Source: Sinorhizobium fredii
GTDB taxonomy: Bacteria; Pseudomonadota; Alphaproteobacteria; Rhizobiales; Rhizobiaceae
Direction of reading: 5' to 3'
Assembly: GCF_002944405.1 (NCBI RefSeq)
Contig: NZ_CP024310.1
Span: forward strand, 1,054,001 to 1,118,000
DNA length: 64,000 bases
The notes under the pieces are model-generated. The model made no database searches. It worked only from the letters and a program-made list of their open reading frames with translations, and was not told the origin of the DNA. The position numbers were made by a program, and so were the translations under genes. Positions 27,663 to 36,235 of the stretch are shown piece by piece. Within the stretch, counting starts at the first letter, position 1, and the number at the start of each line of letters is the position of its first letter.

Positions 27663-28823
27663 TCAGGCCGCACGGGCGTGCAGGGCTTCGTCGAAGCGGT
27701 CCCAGAGCGGCCGGAGATCGATGACCTGCCGCTTCATGCGCGCCTCGTCCATGGAGAGCGCCAGGATGCCTGCCTCCAGCGCATCGAGCGGCGAGACCGG
27801 CAGCGGTCCGCCGTGCTTGACATGGGCGATGATCTCGGCCGCCATCTGCTCGTCCGCACCATAGTGCTGCGAGAGTGCTGTTTCCGTCGCATATTTCTTC
27901 TCGACGACCTTCCTGCCGGAGAGCGCCTCGTGGACGTCGAGATAGCCGCGGATGAAGTCGCCCTCCGCCATGCCGCGCGAACCCATCACGCAGAAGCGGC
28001 GGAACTGGTCCGGCACGTTGAGGTTCGTGTGGAAATTCATCGCCACGCCATTGGCGTATTCGATGATCGCAACCTGATAGTCGATGATGTCGCCGTCGCT
28101 GTCGAAGACCTTGTCGGAGCCGAGCCAGCCGCTCGGCTTGCGGTGAAACAGTTGCAGGTCGTTGATGCCGTCGCGGGCGGGATCATTGGCTGGGGTGAAA
28201 CTCTTGCGCCCGCCGAAGCTCGCCACCCGCTCCGGCCGGGCGCCGACGACGCCGTTATAGAGGTCGAGGTCGTGGCAGCATTTCTCGAGCATGAAGCTGC
28301 CGGCATAGCGTCCGTAGCGGCGCCAATCGCGCATGAAGAAGGCGCCATGATAGGGTTCGATATGCTCGGCCGCCTCGATCGAAACGATCTCGCCGAGGGT
28401 TCCAGCCGCCTGGGCGGCGCGAAGATCGCGGTACATAGGCGCATAACGCAGCACCAGCCCCACCATCAGCCGGTCGTGCCCATGCTTCGCCAGCAGCGCG
28501 GCAAGTTCGACGCTCTGCTCTATGGTGCTGACGATCGGCTTTTCGCAGAAGACCTTGAGACCCGCCTCGAGTCCGATGCGGATGTGATCCAGATGCATGT
28601 GGTTCGGCGAGCCGATCATCAAGAGGTCGAGTTTTTCGCCGGCAATCAGTTCCTCCGGCTTGGCATAGGCCTTTCCCGCCGAAATGCCCTCTTCCGCAAG
28701 CGTCGCGAGGCCGGCGGGGGCGGGGTCGACATAGCCGGCGATCACGAAGCTTTCGTCGATCGCCTTGAAGACATAGCCCAGATATCCGAGACGGAATCCG
28801 AGTCCGATTATCCCGACCTTCAT
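27663..28823 (-). CDS. Gfo/Idh/MocA family oxidoreductase
   Basis: 386-residue NAD(P)-dependent dehydrogenase. The N-terminal Rossmann motif MKVGIIGLGFRLGYLG is followed by GSPNHMHLDHIRIGLEAGLKVFCEKP, whose CEKP lysine is a family hallmark, and the C-terminal domain has a likely active-site CCHDLDLYNG. Members act on inositols, glucose-fructose, deoxysugars or amino sugars. As first gene of a CUT1 transporter operon it probably oxidises the imported compound. The promoter region upstream carries several GAAAAT/TTTTC repeats. Confidence 0.92.
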   Translation of the reverse strand: MKVGIIGLGFRLGYLGYVFKAIDESFVIAGYVDPAPAGLATLAEEGISAGKAYAKPEELIAGEKLDLLMIGSPNHMHLDHIRIGLEAGLKVFCEKPIVSTIEQSVELAALLAKHGHDRLMVGLVLRYAPMYRDLRAAQAAGTLGEIVSIEAAEHIEPYHGAFFMRDWRRYGRYAGSFMLEKCCHDLDLYNGVVGARPERVASFGGRKSFTPANDPARDGINDLQLFHRKPSGWLGSDKVFDSDGDIIDYQVAIIEYANGVAMNFHTNLNVPDQFRRFCVMGSRGMAEGDFIRGYLDVHEALSGRKVVEKKYATETALSQHYGADEQMAAEIIAHVKHGGPLPVSPLDALEAGILALSMDEARMKRQVIDLRPLWDRFDEALHARAA

Positions 28824-28848
28824 GCTGATGCCGTTCCCGTTTCGTAAT

Positions 28849-28932
28849 TTATTTTCGTAGACTGGGATAGAATTTTCATCGCGTCAACAGAAATCCAAAC
28901 ATTCGGAGAAAATGTGAAATTCATTTTCATCG
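28849..28932 (-). promoter_or_regulatory. Putative control region of the Gfo/Idh-ABC operon
   Basis: This AT-rich gap holds TTATTTTCG (28849-28857), also seen at 17195-17203. It also holds TTTTCATCG twice (28873-28881 and 28924-28932), and the inverted repeat GAAAATG / CATTTTC (28908-28914 and 28922-28928). No -10/-35 set was clear. No regulator gene is adjacent. Confidence 0.35.
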
Positions 28933-28951
28933 GCCGGCGAACGCCGCTTCC

Positions 28952-28981
28952 CGTCAGGGCTCCCGAATGGCACGCCTGACG
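28952..28981 (-). terminator. Candidate stem-loop at the end of the osmoprotectant operon
   Basis: Arms CGTCAGG (28952-28958) and CCTGACG (28975-28981) are perfect inverted repeats around a 16-base loop and touch the stop of the last permease gene. A T run is absent, so termination is uncertain. Confidence 0.4.
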
Positions 28982-29719
28982 CTATGCATGGGTGCGTCCG
29001 GCGAGCGTGCGCTCCAGCGCCTGAAGCAGGTCGTGAATGAGCACGGCGAGCGCCGCAACGATGAGACCGCCCTGCAGGACAAAGGCGAGATTGTTCGACT
29101 GCAGGCCGGCAATGATGACCTCGCCGAGGGTCTTGGCGGCAACGGTCGAGCCGATCGTTGCGGTCGCGAGGCTGATCACGACCGAAAGTCGGATGCCGGT
29201 GAGGATCACCGGCAGCGCCAGGGGAAGCTCGATCTGAAGAAGCCTTTGGCGTTCGGTCATGCCCGCACCGCGCGCCGCCTCCATCACCGCAGGCGGCAGC
29301 GTCGTCAGCCCCGTCAGGGCATTCTCGAAGATCGGCAGCAAGCCATAGAGAAAAAGCGCGATCAGCGTCGGCTTCTCGCCGAAGCCGAAGATCGGAACCG
29401 AGAGCGCCAGCACCGCCACGGGTGGGAAAGTCTGGCCGATATTCACGAGGCTGCGCGACAGCGGCAGGAATTCGGCGCCCATCTCCCGCGTCACGAGGAT
29501 CGCCAGCGACACGGCAACAAGCGTCGCGGCGAAAGTCGCGACGAGCACGGTTCGAAGATGGAGGAGAGTCAGCCAGAAAATGCTGCCCCGATTGTAGACC
29601 GCCGGCGCATTCTCCTGCACCAGCGGCTTGAATAGCGGCTCGAACCAGCCGGGCTGCAGCAGGAAGGCCAGCAAGACGAGGAATACCGCCAGCCGCAGGA
29701 GCGTCGGGAGCGACGGCAT
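28982..29719 (-). CDS. yehW: Osmoprotectant ABC transporter permease, YehW type
   Basis: 245-residue permease, the same size as E. coli YehW (243). It has about six helices and an EAA-type loop (MEAARGAGMTERQRLLQIELP), with GSTVAAKTLGEVIIAGL at the end of the conserved domain. It is the last gene of the SBP-permease-ATPase-permease operon. Its ATG 29719 shares one base with the stop of the ATPase gene. Substrate by family: glycine betaine or similar compatible solutes, often with low affinity. Confidence 0.9.
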   Translation of the reverse strand: MPSLPTLLRLAVFLVLLAFLLQPGWFEPLFKPLVQENAPAVYNRGSIFWLTLLHLRTVLVATFAATLVAVSLAILVTREMGAEFLPLSRSLVNIGQTFPPVAVLALSVPIFGFGEKPTLIALFLYGLLPIFENALTGLTTLPPAVMEAARGAGMTERQRLLQIELPLALPVILTGIRLSVVISLATATIGSTVAAKTLGEVIIAGLQSNNLAFVLQGGLIVAALAVLIHDLLQALERTLAGRTHA

Positions 29720-30657
29720 CACCGCGGCCTCGCCGCACGTTTGACCAGGCCGTCGAGGCTGATCTTGCCGAGGATGGAGCCGTTCGCCGCCGCAACCGGC
29801 AAGGCAGAGCGCCCGGACCACAGGAGTTCGGAAAGGGCCTCGCGCTGGCTCAAGGCCTCCGGTATCGGCGTGCCCTCCGCCGCACCGGGTTCGACGGCGT
29901 CGCCTGCCGTCTCGATGGCCAACAGGCGGAATGGCCTTTCCGTCGCGCCGATCAGTTCCTCGACGAAAGGCGTTGCCGGGCGCACCAGCATCTCGGCCGG
30001 CGTTCCGTGCTGCACCACTTCGCCCTTGTCCATGACGGCGATCCGGTCGGCGAGATGGAAGGCCTCCTCCATGTCGTGGGTGACGAGGATGATCGTCGTG
30101 CCGAAATGCTTCTGGATGGCGAGCAGGTCGTCCTGCGCCTTGGCCCGGATGATCGGGTCGAGCGCACCGAAGGGTTCGTCCATCAGAAGCAGGTTCGGCT
30201 CCGCCGCCAGCGCCCGCGCGACGCCGACGCGCTGCTGCTGGCCTCCGGAGAGCTCGTGCGGATAGCGCGGCCCGAAGAAATCCGGATCGAGCTGGAAGAG
30301 GGTCAGCAGTTCTTCCACCTTGGCCTTGATCCGCGTCCTTTCCCAGCCGAGCAGCGTCGGTACGGTGGCGATGTTCTCGGCGACCGTGCGGTGCGGAAAG
30401 AGGCCGTGCCCCTGGATCGCATAGCCGATCCGGCGGCGCAGTTCGAATTCCGGCACCAGGCGATTGTCCTCGCCGTCGATCCGGATCATGCCGGAGGTCG
30501 GCTCGACCAGACGGTTGACCATCCTGATCAGCGTCGTCTTGCCCGAGCCCGATGTCCCGACGATGACGGTGATCGTATGCGGCATGACGGTGAGCGAAAC
30601 GTCGCTCACCACCTCGGTTTCGTCGTATCGCTTGGTGACCCGGTCGAATTCGATCAT
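29719..30657 (-). CDS. yehX: Osmoprotectant ABC transporter ATPase, YehX type
   Basis: 312-residue ATPase with Walker A GTSGSGKTT, Q-loop YAIQGHGLFPHRTV, signature ELSGGQQQRVGVARAL, Walker B LLLMDEPFGALD and H-loop THDMEEAFHLADR. The C-terminal 70 residues are CBS-like, ending VKRAARPR. Size and order match YehX (308 residues) of the YehZYXW system. The start at 30657 overlaps the upstream permease by 4 bases. A much longer frame upstream is a shadow of that permease. Confidence 0.92.
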   Translation of the reverse strand: MIEFDRVTKRYDETEVVSDVSLTVMPHTITVIVGTSGSGKTTLIRMVNRLVEPTSGMIRIDGEDNRLVPEFELRRRIGYAIQGHGLFPHRTVAENIATVPTLLGWERTRIKAKVEELLTLFQLDPDFFGPRYPHELSGGQQQRVGVARALAAEPNLLLMDEPFGALDPIIRAKAQDDLLAIQKHFGTTIILVTHDMEEAFHLADRIAVMDKGEVVQHGTPAEMLVRPATPFVEELIGATERPFRLLAIETAGDAVEPGAAEGTPIPEALSQREALSELLWSGRSALPVAAANGSILGKISLDGLVKRAARPR

Positions 30658-31856
30658 GTGGCCTTGCCCCGGCTGTGTTTCGGACCCGTCACTTCGATCA
30701 GGGCGTCGAGGACGATCGCTGCGGCAAAAGCGAGCAGGACAGTCGGCACGGCACCAAGCAGCACGAGATCCATGGCCGTCTGGCCGATGCCCTGAAAGAC
30801 GAAGACGCCGAAGCCGCCGCCGCCGATCAGTGCGGCGATGGTGGCAAGCCCGATATTCTGGACGAGCACGATGCGGATCCCGGCAAGAATGACCGGAAAG
30901 GCCAAGGGAAACTCGACTCGGGCGAGCCGCTGCCCTTCGGTCATGCCGAGCCCGCGAGCGGCATCGTTGGCCGCGCGCGGCACGCCGGCGAGGCCGACGA
31001 CCGTGTTGGCGACGACCGGCAGCAGCGAATAGAGAAAGAGCGCGACGAAGGCCGGAGCGACGCCGATGCCGCGCACGCCGATTGCATGAGCGCCCGGAAC
31101 ATGCGTCGCAACCCAGCCGAGCGGGGCGATCAGGATGCCGAAAAGGGCGATCGACGGGATCGTCTGGATGGCGTTCAGGACATTCAAGAGCGCCGCCCGC
31201 AGCCGATCTACGCGATGGCAGAGAATGCCGAGCGGCAGTCCGACGGCGGTTGCCACGGCGAGCGATCCAAGCGCCAGCGTCAGGTGGCGGCCGGCCTCGG
31301 CCCAGAACGTCTCGGCACGACTCGCATATTCCTTGAGGATCGACAGACCATTCCATTGCCCGGTGGCGAGCATTGCGCCAATGAGCGCCAAGGCCCCCGC
31401 GAGGAATAGAAGCCGGAGGCCGGGTCCGGGGTTCAACCGAGTCAACGCATCGGCGACCAGAAGCGCAAAGGCAAGGACGAGTATCCAAAAGCCCGAGGCC
31501 GGCGAGACGCGGGCATAGGCATTGTCCGCCGGCGTCAGGCTGGCCGCAGCGCTGCCGATGAGAAAGCAGAGTGCGACGAGGGCCGCAAAGGCCGCCGCCA
31601 TGCGCACGAGAACGGATGTTCTCAGGACCGCAACGATGGCACCGGACATTACAAGAGCAAGAAGTCCGTAGCCGAGCGACGGCGGCAATGCTTCCAGGAT
31701 CGCCTTTCCCTCCCCCTGGACGATGCGGTTTGCCCGGAATGTCGCGAAGGGGGCAAGAAACGCCCCATAAAGCGCCAGAGCCGCAATGATTACGCCGAGC
31801 TTATCGATAATAGTAAGGGGTCTGCGCTCTATTTCCCGGATGACACCGATCGCCAT
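30654..31856 (-). CDS. yehY: Osmoprotectant ABC transporter permease, YehY type (long)
   Basis: 400-residue permease. The first ~180 residues carry extra helices (LGVIIAALALYGAFLAPF; MAAAFAALVALCFLIGSA), then comes a standard OpuCB-like domain with the EAA loop NDAARGLGMTEGQRLARVEFP and ALIGGGGFGVFVFQGIG. E. coli YehY (385 residues) has the same long layout. Start 31856 (MAIGVIRE) was preferred over ATG 31877; neither has a strong ribosome site, and a long stem-loop lies upstream. Confidence 0.9.
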   Translation of the reverse strand: MAIGVIREIERRPLTIIDKLGVIIAALALYGAFLAPFATFRANRIVQGEGKAILEALPPSLGYGLLALVMSGAIVAVLRTSVLVRMAAAFAALVALCFLIGSAAASLTPADNAYARVSPASGFWILVLAFALLVADALTRLNPGPGLRLLFLAGALALIGAMLATGQWNGLSILKEYASRAETFWAEAGRHLTLALGSLAVATAVGLPLGILCHRVDRLRAALLNVLNAIQTIPSIALFGILIAPLGWVATHVPGAHAIGVRGIGVAPAFVALFLYSLLPVVANTVVGLAGVPRAANDAARGLGMTEGQRLARVEFPLAFPVILAGIRIVLVQNIGLATIAALIGGGGFGVFVFQGIGQTAMDLVLLGAVPTVLLAFAAAIVLDALIEVTGPKHSRGKAT

Positions 31857-31884
31857 GAATTGATCCGCTCGCCCCATCTTTCGC

Positions 31885-31917
31885 GGGGGTTGTCCGATCC
31901 AGCATCGGACAACCCCC
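31885..31917 (-). repeat. Strong intercistronic stem-loop after osmF
   Basis: A perfect 14-bp stem, GGGGGTTGTCCGAT (31885-31898) with ATCGGACAACCCCC (31904-31917), surrounds a 5-base loop. It lies 11 bases past the osmF stop and before the permease gene. No T run follows in the direction of transcription. It should protect the osmF message and limit read-through. Confidence 0.85.
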
Positions 31918-31928
31918 CGTTCATCAGC

Positions 31929-32846
31929 CTACTTCAGGAAGCCGTTCTTCTTCAGAAAATCCTCGGCGACCGCCTTCGCCGGTTCGCCGCCCACCTGCAC
32001 GCGGCCATTCAGTTCCTGCAGCGTCACGAGATCGAGCTTCTCGAAGACGGGCTTCAAAAGCGTCTCGATATTGGGATTTTCCTTCAAGATGGCCTCCCGG
32101 ATGATCGGCGTCGGCTGATAGACCGGCTGCACGTTCTTGTCGTCCTCGAGGACGACCAGGCCGGAGGGCGCAATGCCGCCATCGGTACCATAGACCATTG
32201 CCGCATTGGCGCCGTTCGTCTGGTTGGCGGCCGCGGCGATGGTCGCTGCCGTATCGCCGCCCGACAGCGTGATCAATTGCTCCGGCTTCAGCGTGAAGGC
32301 GTAGGCGGTCTGGAATGCCGGCAAGGCAGCCGCGGAGTTCACGAACTCGGCGGACGCCGCCAGGATGACCTCGCCGCCGTCGCTGACATATTTGCCGAAG
32401 TCGGAAAGCGTCTTGAGGCTGTTCTTCTCGACCACCTCCTTGCGCAATGCGATCGCCCAGGTGTTGTTGGCCGGCGACGGTGTCAGCCAGACGATCTTGT
32501 TGGCATCGTAGTCAAGCTTCTTTGCCAGTTCATAGCCTTTGGCCGCATCCTTCCAGGCGGGATCGTCTGCCTTCTCGAAGAAGAACGCGGCGTTGCCGGT
32601 ATATTCGGGATAGATGTCGATTTCGCCGGCCGTGATCGCCTTGCGGACAACAGGCGTAGCGCCGAGTTGGACCCGGTCGGTGGTCTTGATGTCGTTGGCA
32701 TTCAACACGGCGAGAATGATGTTTCCGAGAACGCCGCCCTCCGTGTCTATCTTGGAGGAAACCACGACGTCGGCCTTGGCCGCGGCGGTACTCAGAGCAA
32801 GGGCTAGAGCGGTGCCGATAACTGTGTTCATCAGGGTCAGGCGCAT
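31929..32846 (-). CDS. osmF: Osmoprotectant ABC transporter binding protein, OsmF/YehZ type
   Basis: 305-residue periplasmic binding protein, the length of E. coli OsmF. The signal peptide (LTLMNTVIGTALALALSTAAAKA) precedes DVVVSSKIDTEGGVLGNII. The ligand-domain features EIDIYPEYTGNAAFFFEKAD and NTWAIALRKEVVEK are typical of QAT-family proteins that bind betaine or choline-like solutes. ATG 32846 follows GAGGGAGACAATC; a TTG 15 bases upstream is less likely. First gene of a four-gene operon in YehZYXW order. Confidence 0.92.
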   Translation of the reverse strand: MRLTLMNTVIGTALALALSTAAAKADVVVSSKIDTEGGVLGNIILAVLNANDIKTTDRVQLGATPVVRKAITAGEIDIYPEYTGNAAFFFEKADDPAWKDAAKGYELAKKLDYDANKIVWLTPSPANNTWAIALRKEVVEKNSLKTLSDFGKYVSDGGEVILAASAEFVNSAAALPAFQTAYAFTLKPEQLITLSGGDTAATIAAAANQTNGANAAMVYGTDGGIAPSGLVVLEDDKNVQPVYQPTPIIREAILKENPNIETLLKPVFEKLDLVTLQELNGRVQVGGEPAKAVAEDFLKKNGFLK

Positions 32847-33190
32847 GATTGTCTCCCTCAATTGATCGCAGCCGCCACGGCTCTCCGCTGCGTCCGGTTA
32901 GAGCATCCATATATGTCAGGGTTCCGCAAAGAACAGGGCAACGACCCTTTAGTACTTGCGGTTGAGCTTCGGGTCGACTGAGGTCAGAACACGTACTAAC
33001 AGGTTGCAATCGATGGCGAAGTCGGTCACTCTTACGCGAGGCCTCCCTTACAGCAGCAGTTCTCCGTGCCCGGTGGCGGCTGATCGCCACTTTCGTCATT
33101 CCAGAATGCCAGCATGAGCCCGGTCGGCCTGAGGCAACGGCATTTCCGCACCGGCCGCAGCGGTCCTTGAGAAAACAGTCGGGGGATGTG
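32847..33190. other. Intergenic region between divergent osmF and DUF4126 genes
   Basis: 344 bases without a credible gene. It must hold the osmF promoter and the DUF4126 promoter. A short perfect hairpin GTGGCG / CGCCAC lies at 33073-33090. I saw no convincing -10/-35 pair, operator or small-RNA signature. Confidence 0.6.
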
Positions 33191-33652
33191 ATGACCGTCT
33201 ATGTGCTAGCGCTTCTCATCGGCGTCGTCGCAGGGTTGCGGGCGATGACCGCGCCAGCTGCCGTCAGCATCGCCGCCGCGGCCGGCTGGCTGCCGATTGC
33301 CAGCACCTGGGCGGCCTTCATGGGCTACCGCTTCACGCCTTATATCTTCGGCCTGCTGGCGCTCGTCGAATATGTCACCGACCAGCTGCCGGGCACGCCG
33401 AGCCGCACGGTGCCGCAGCAGTTCGGCGCCCGCATTGTCAGCGGCGGCTTTTGCGGCGCGGTCATCGGCACGGCAAGCGGCTCCTTGGCCGGCGGTGCCA
33501 TCGCCGGCGTTATCGGTGCGATCATCGGAACGCTCGGCGGTTATCAAGCGCGCAAGCGGCTCGTCGCGATGACCGGCGGCAAGGACCTGCCGATCGCCCT
33601 TCTCGAAGATCTCGCCGCAATTCTGCTGGCCTATTGGGTGGTGTCGTCATGA
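33191..33652 (+). CDS. DUF4126 family membrane protein
   Basis: 153 residues, very hydrophobic and glycine/alanine-rich, with about four membrane segments. Typical stretches are LALLIGVVAGLRAMTAPAAV near the start, a LVEYVTDQLPGTPSRT loop and a glycine-rich helix pair (GGAIAGVIGAIIGTLGGYQAR). DUF4126 has no known function. ATG 33191 follows GGGGGATGTG. The stop overlaps the next gene (MerA-like flavoprotein) as ATGA, so the two are coupled. Confidence 0.82.
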   Translation: MTVYVLALLIGVVAGLRAMTAPAAVSIAAAAGWLPIASTWAAFMGYRFTPYIFGLLALVEYVTDQLPGTPSRTVPQQFGARIVSGGFCGAVIGTASGSLAGGAIAGVIGAIIGTLGGYQARKRLVAMTGGKDLPIALLEDLAAILLAYWVVSS

Positions 33653-35025
33653 GCAGGCAATTCGATGCGATCATCATCGGCGCCGGTCAGGCCGGTCCGT
33701 CGCTTGCCGGCCGATTGACGGAGGCCGGCAAGACCGTGGCGCTCATCGAGCGCAAGCTTTTCGGCGGCACCTGTGTCAACACCGGCTGCATGCCGACCAA
33801 GGCGATGGTCGCGAGCGCCTATGCGATCCACACGGCGCGCCGCGGTGCCGAATACGGCATGACGACCGGTCCTGTTTCGGTCGATTTCGCCCGGGTCATG
33901 GCGCGAAAGGAAAAAATCCGACTCGAGTCGCGATCGGGAATCGAATCCTGGCTCAAAGGCATGAAGAACTGCACGGTGCTGGAAGGCCATGCGCGCTTCG
34001 AAGGTCCAACCGAGATCCGCATCGGCGAGGAGCGGATTTCCGGAGAGCAGATCTTCCTCAATGTCGGCGGACGCGCCGCGATCCCGGATTTTCCGGGCGT
34101 CGACGAGGTCCCTTATCTCACCAACAGCTCGATCATGGAGCTGGCCCACCTGCCCCGGCGTCTCATCATCATCGGCGGCAGCTATATCGGGCTTGAATTC
34201 GCACAGATGTTCCGCCGCTTCGGGTCCGAAGTCACCGTCATCGAGAAGGGCCCTCGCCTGATTGCGCGCGAGGATCCCGACGTCTCGGATGCGATCCGCG
34301 CCATCCTCGAACAGGAGGGAATCCACATCCGCCTCAACGCCGAATGCATCCGCTTCGCCAGGCACGCCGACGGCATTGCCGCCGGGGTCGACTGCACGTC
34401 GGGCCCCCCGCAAGTCGTCGGCTCCGACGTGCTGCTTGCCACCGGCCGCCGCCCGAACACCGACGATCTCGACCTCGACAAGGCGGGTGTTACGACCGAC
34501 GCACGCGGATACATCGAGGTCGACGACATGCTGCGCACCAACGTGCCGCATATTTTCGCGCTGGGCGACTGCAACGGACGCGGCGCCTTCACTCATACAT
34601 CCTACAACGATTTCGAGATCGTCGCCGCGAACCTCATCGACAATGACCCGCGCCTGGTCAGCGACCGCATTCAGACCTATGCGCTCTACATCGATCCGCC
34701 GCTCGGCCGGGCCGGCATGACCGAAAACGAGGCGCGCCGGACCGGCCGCAAGCTGCTGATCGGCACCCGGCCGATGACCCGCGTCGGCCGTGCCGTCGAG
34801 AAGGGCGAGACGCAGGGATTCATGAAAGTCATTGTCGACGCCGACACGAAGGACATCCTCGGCGCCTCGATCCTCGGCACAGGCGGCGACGAGGCCATCC
34901 AGAGCATCCTCGACGTCATGTATGCGAAGCGGCCCTACACCACGATCAGCCGCGCCATGCATATCCACCCGACCGTGTCGGAATTGATCCCCACCGTATT
35001 CGGCGATCTTTCGCCCGCGACGTAG
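33649..35025 (+). CDS. FAD-dependent pyridine nucleotide-disulfide oxidoreductase (MerA-like)
   Basis: 458-residue flavoprotein of the class I disulfide reductase family. The FAD motif GAGQAGPSLAG is near residue 10, the redox-active CVNTGC at about residues 43-48, the NAD motif GGSYIGLEFAQMFRRFG, the second FAD motif HIFALGDCNGRGAFTHT, and the dimer-domain HIHPTVSELIPT. It lacks the N-terminal metal-binding domain and the C-terminal CC pair of true mercuric reductase, so it probably reduces another substrate. Starts inside the DUF4126 stop. Confidence 0.9.
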   Translation: MSRQFDAIIIGAGQAGPSLAGRLTEAGKTVALIERKLFGGTCVNTGCMPTKAMVASAYAIHTARRGAEYGMTTGPVSVDFARVMARKEKIRLESRSGIESWLKGMKNCTVLEGHARFEGPTEIRIGEERISGEQIFLNVGGRAAIPDFPGVDEVPYLTNSSIMELAHLPRRLIIIGGSYIGLEFAQMFRRFGSEVTVIEKGPRLIAREDPDVSDAIRAILEQEGIHIRLNAECIRFARHADGIAAGVDCTSGPPQVVGSDVLLATGRRPNTDDLDLDKAGVTTDARGYIEVDDMLRTNVPHIFALGDCNGRGAFTHTSYNDFEIVAANLIDNDPRLVSDRIQTYALYIDPPLGRAGMTENEARRTGRKLLIGTRPMTRVGRAVEKGETQGFMKVIVDADTKDILGASILGTGGDEAIQSILDVMYAKRPYTTISRAMHIHPTVSELIPTVFGDLSPAT

Positions 35026-35035
35026 CGCAAGAATT

Positions 35036-35812
35036 TTAGAGCACTCCAGTCAGTTGGAGCGTCTGGTAGCCGGCCAGCAGGGTGATCAGAATTCCGACAA
35101 GCCGCAGGAGTGTCTTCTCCTTCAGCGCCTTGACCATCCAACCGGCCAGCGGCGCCGCCAGGACGCCTCCGGCGATCAGACCGCCAATCGATGCCAGATA
35201 GTCGCGGAAATGGCCTGCTTCCTCCCAGTGGCCGGTTACGATCATGGCGAGGAAGCTCAGCGAGACCGAAAGCGCAATCAGAAACTCGCTCGCATTGACG
35301 GTGCCGATGACGAAGCGCGGCTGTCCGCCGGCGCCGAGCAGGCCGGTCGTCGCAACGGGACCCCAGCCGCCGCCACCGGCCGCATCGAGGAAGCCGGCAG
35401 TTGCGCCGAGCGGCGCAACGATTCGCATTTTCACCGGGTTCGTCGGAATACGATGAAACGACCGGTACAACAGCCAGCTCCCGATGATGGCGAGATAGGC
35501 TGTGACGAAGGGCTTGACCTGGTCGCCGTCGAACGAAGTGAGGACGAAGGCGCCGAGGATGCCGCCCCCGACGCCGAAGGGCACGAGGCGCCGGAACAGT
35601 TTCCAGTCGATGTTGCGGTGATAGAGATGGGCGGAGCCGGAGGCGGCGGTGGTGAACAGTTCCGCGGCATGGGCCGATGCCGAGGCTTGTGCCGGCGGCA
35701 CGCCGAAGGCGAGGAGCACCGTCGACGAGATCACGCCATAGGCCATTCCAAGAGCACCATCGACAGCCTGAGCCAGAAACCCGACCGCCGCGAACAGTAG
35801 GAAGTCTTCCAT
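35036..35812 (-). CDS. TauE/SafE family sulfite exporter-like permease
   Basis: 258-residue membrane protein with about eight helices. Family blocks are AVGFLAQAVDGALGMAYGVIS near the start and GATAGFLDAAGGGGWGPVATTGLL in the middle, plus LIAGGVLAAPLAGWMVK. TauE/SafE proteins export sulfite, sulfoacetate or other organosulfur anions. Its neighbours give no direct hint. Its end converges with the flavoprotein gene, stops 10 bases apart. Confidence 0.9.
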   Translation of the reverse strand: MEDFLLFAAVGFLAQAVDGALGMAYGVISSTVLLAFGVPPAQASASAHAAELFTTAASGSAHLYHRNIDWKLFRRLVPFGVGGGILGAFVLTSFDGDQVKPFVTAYLAIIGSWLLYRSFHRIPTNPVKMRIVAPLGATAGFLDAAGGGGWGPVATTGLLGAGGQPRFVIGTVNASEFLIALSVSLSFLAMIVTGHWEEAGHFRDYLASIGGLIAGGVLAAPLAGWMVKALKEKTLLRLVGILITLLAGYQTLQLTGVL

Positions 35813-36235
35813 GGGAGGCTCCGCAACAGGATTCGTTTAACATAGCGAAGCCTCGCGTGCGCATCGACACGGAGGCTTATCGCTCGACCGAACTGCGTTC
35901 ATGGTGCCCTCGGGCTCGCAATAAACGGAGCATGCGTTCTGCTTGTTCCGCGAGTATGGTTCAATCCGGGCGTGTTCTTCAATACTGTAGGATCGCAGGG
36001 TGCCTACTGCATTTCTTCTTAAATCGGCGTCGATTAAAGAGGAAGACATGCAGCAATTCAAAGTGCTGTAGCGCGTCGCTCAGACGAACTCGCTTTGAGC
36101 ACGCTTCAGCCATGCGGAACAAGTCGACTGAGCCAAATTCGGAGCCAACATTCTCGATCGAAAATAGCACGAGCAGCTGACCGTCAGGGCCGCCATTTGC
36201 GGGCGCCCGTTGGCGCCCGCGATTTCTGGCCATCG
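35813..36235. other. AT-richer intergenic region with an imperfect palindrome
   Basis: 423 bases with no convincing gene; the short frames here have no family features. Base composition is less GC-rich than the flanks. It contains an imperfect inverted repeat at 36007-36053 (CTGCAT...ATGCAG outer arms, AAATCG/CGATT inner) and a perfect GC hairpin at 36199-36220 next to the downstream gene end. A small RNA or a repeat remnant is possible but unproven. Confidence 0.5.
36199..36220 (-). terminator. Candidate terminator hairpin of the secreted hypothetical gene
   Basis: GCGGGCGCC (36199-36207) and GGCGCCCGC (36212-36220) form a perfect 9-bp stem with a 4-base loop, 15 bases past the stop of the minus-strand gene. 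There is no T run, so factor-independent termination is not certain. Confidence 0.5.

Noticed and set aside
29719..31488. 589-codon frame that would fuse extra sequence to the YehX ATPase
   Set aside because: The upstream half is an Arg-rich shadow of the YehY permease; the ATPase starts at 30657 with a 4-base overlap.
33649..35025. Mercuric reductase (merA) and a mercury resistance locus
   Set aside because: The flavoprotein lacks the N-terminal metal-binding domain and C-terminal Cys pair, and no merR, merT or merP is nearby.
35837..36061. 74-codon minus-strand frame in the 35.8-36.2 kb gap
   Set aside because: No ribosome site, no family features and a run of mixed Cys/Arg residues; could not be supported as a gene.
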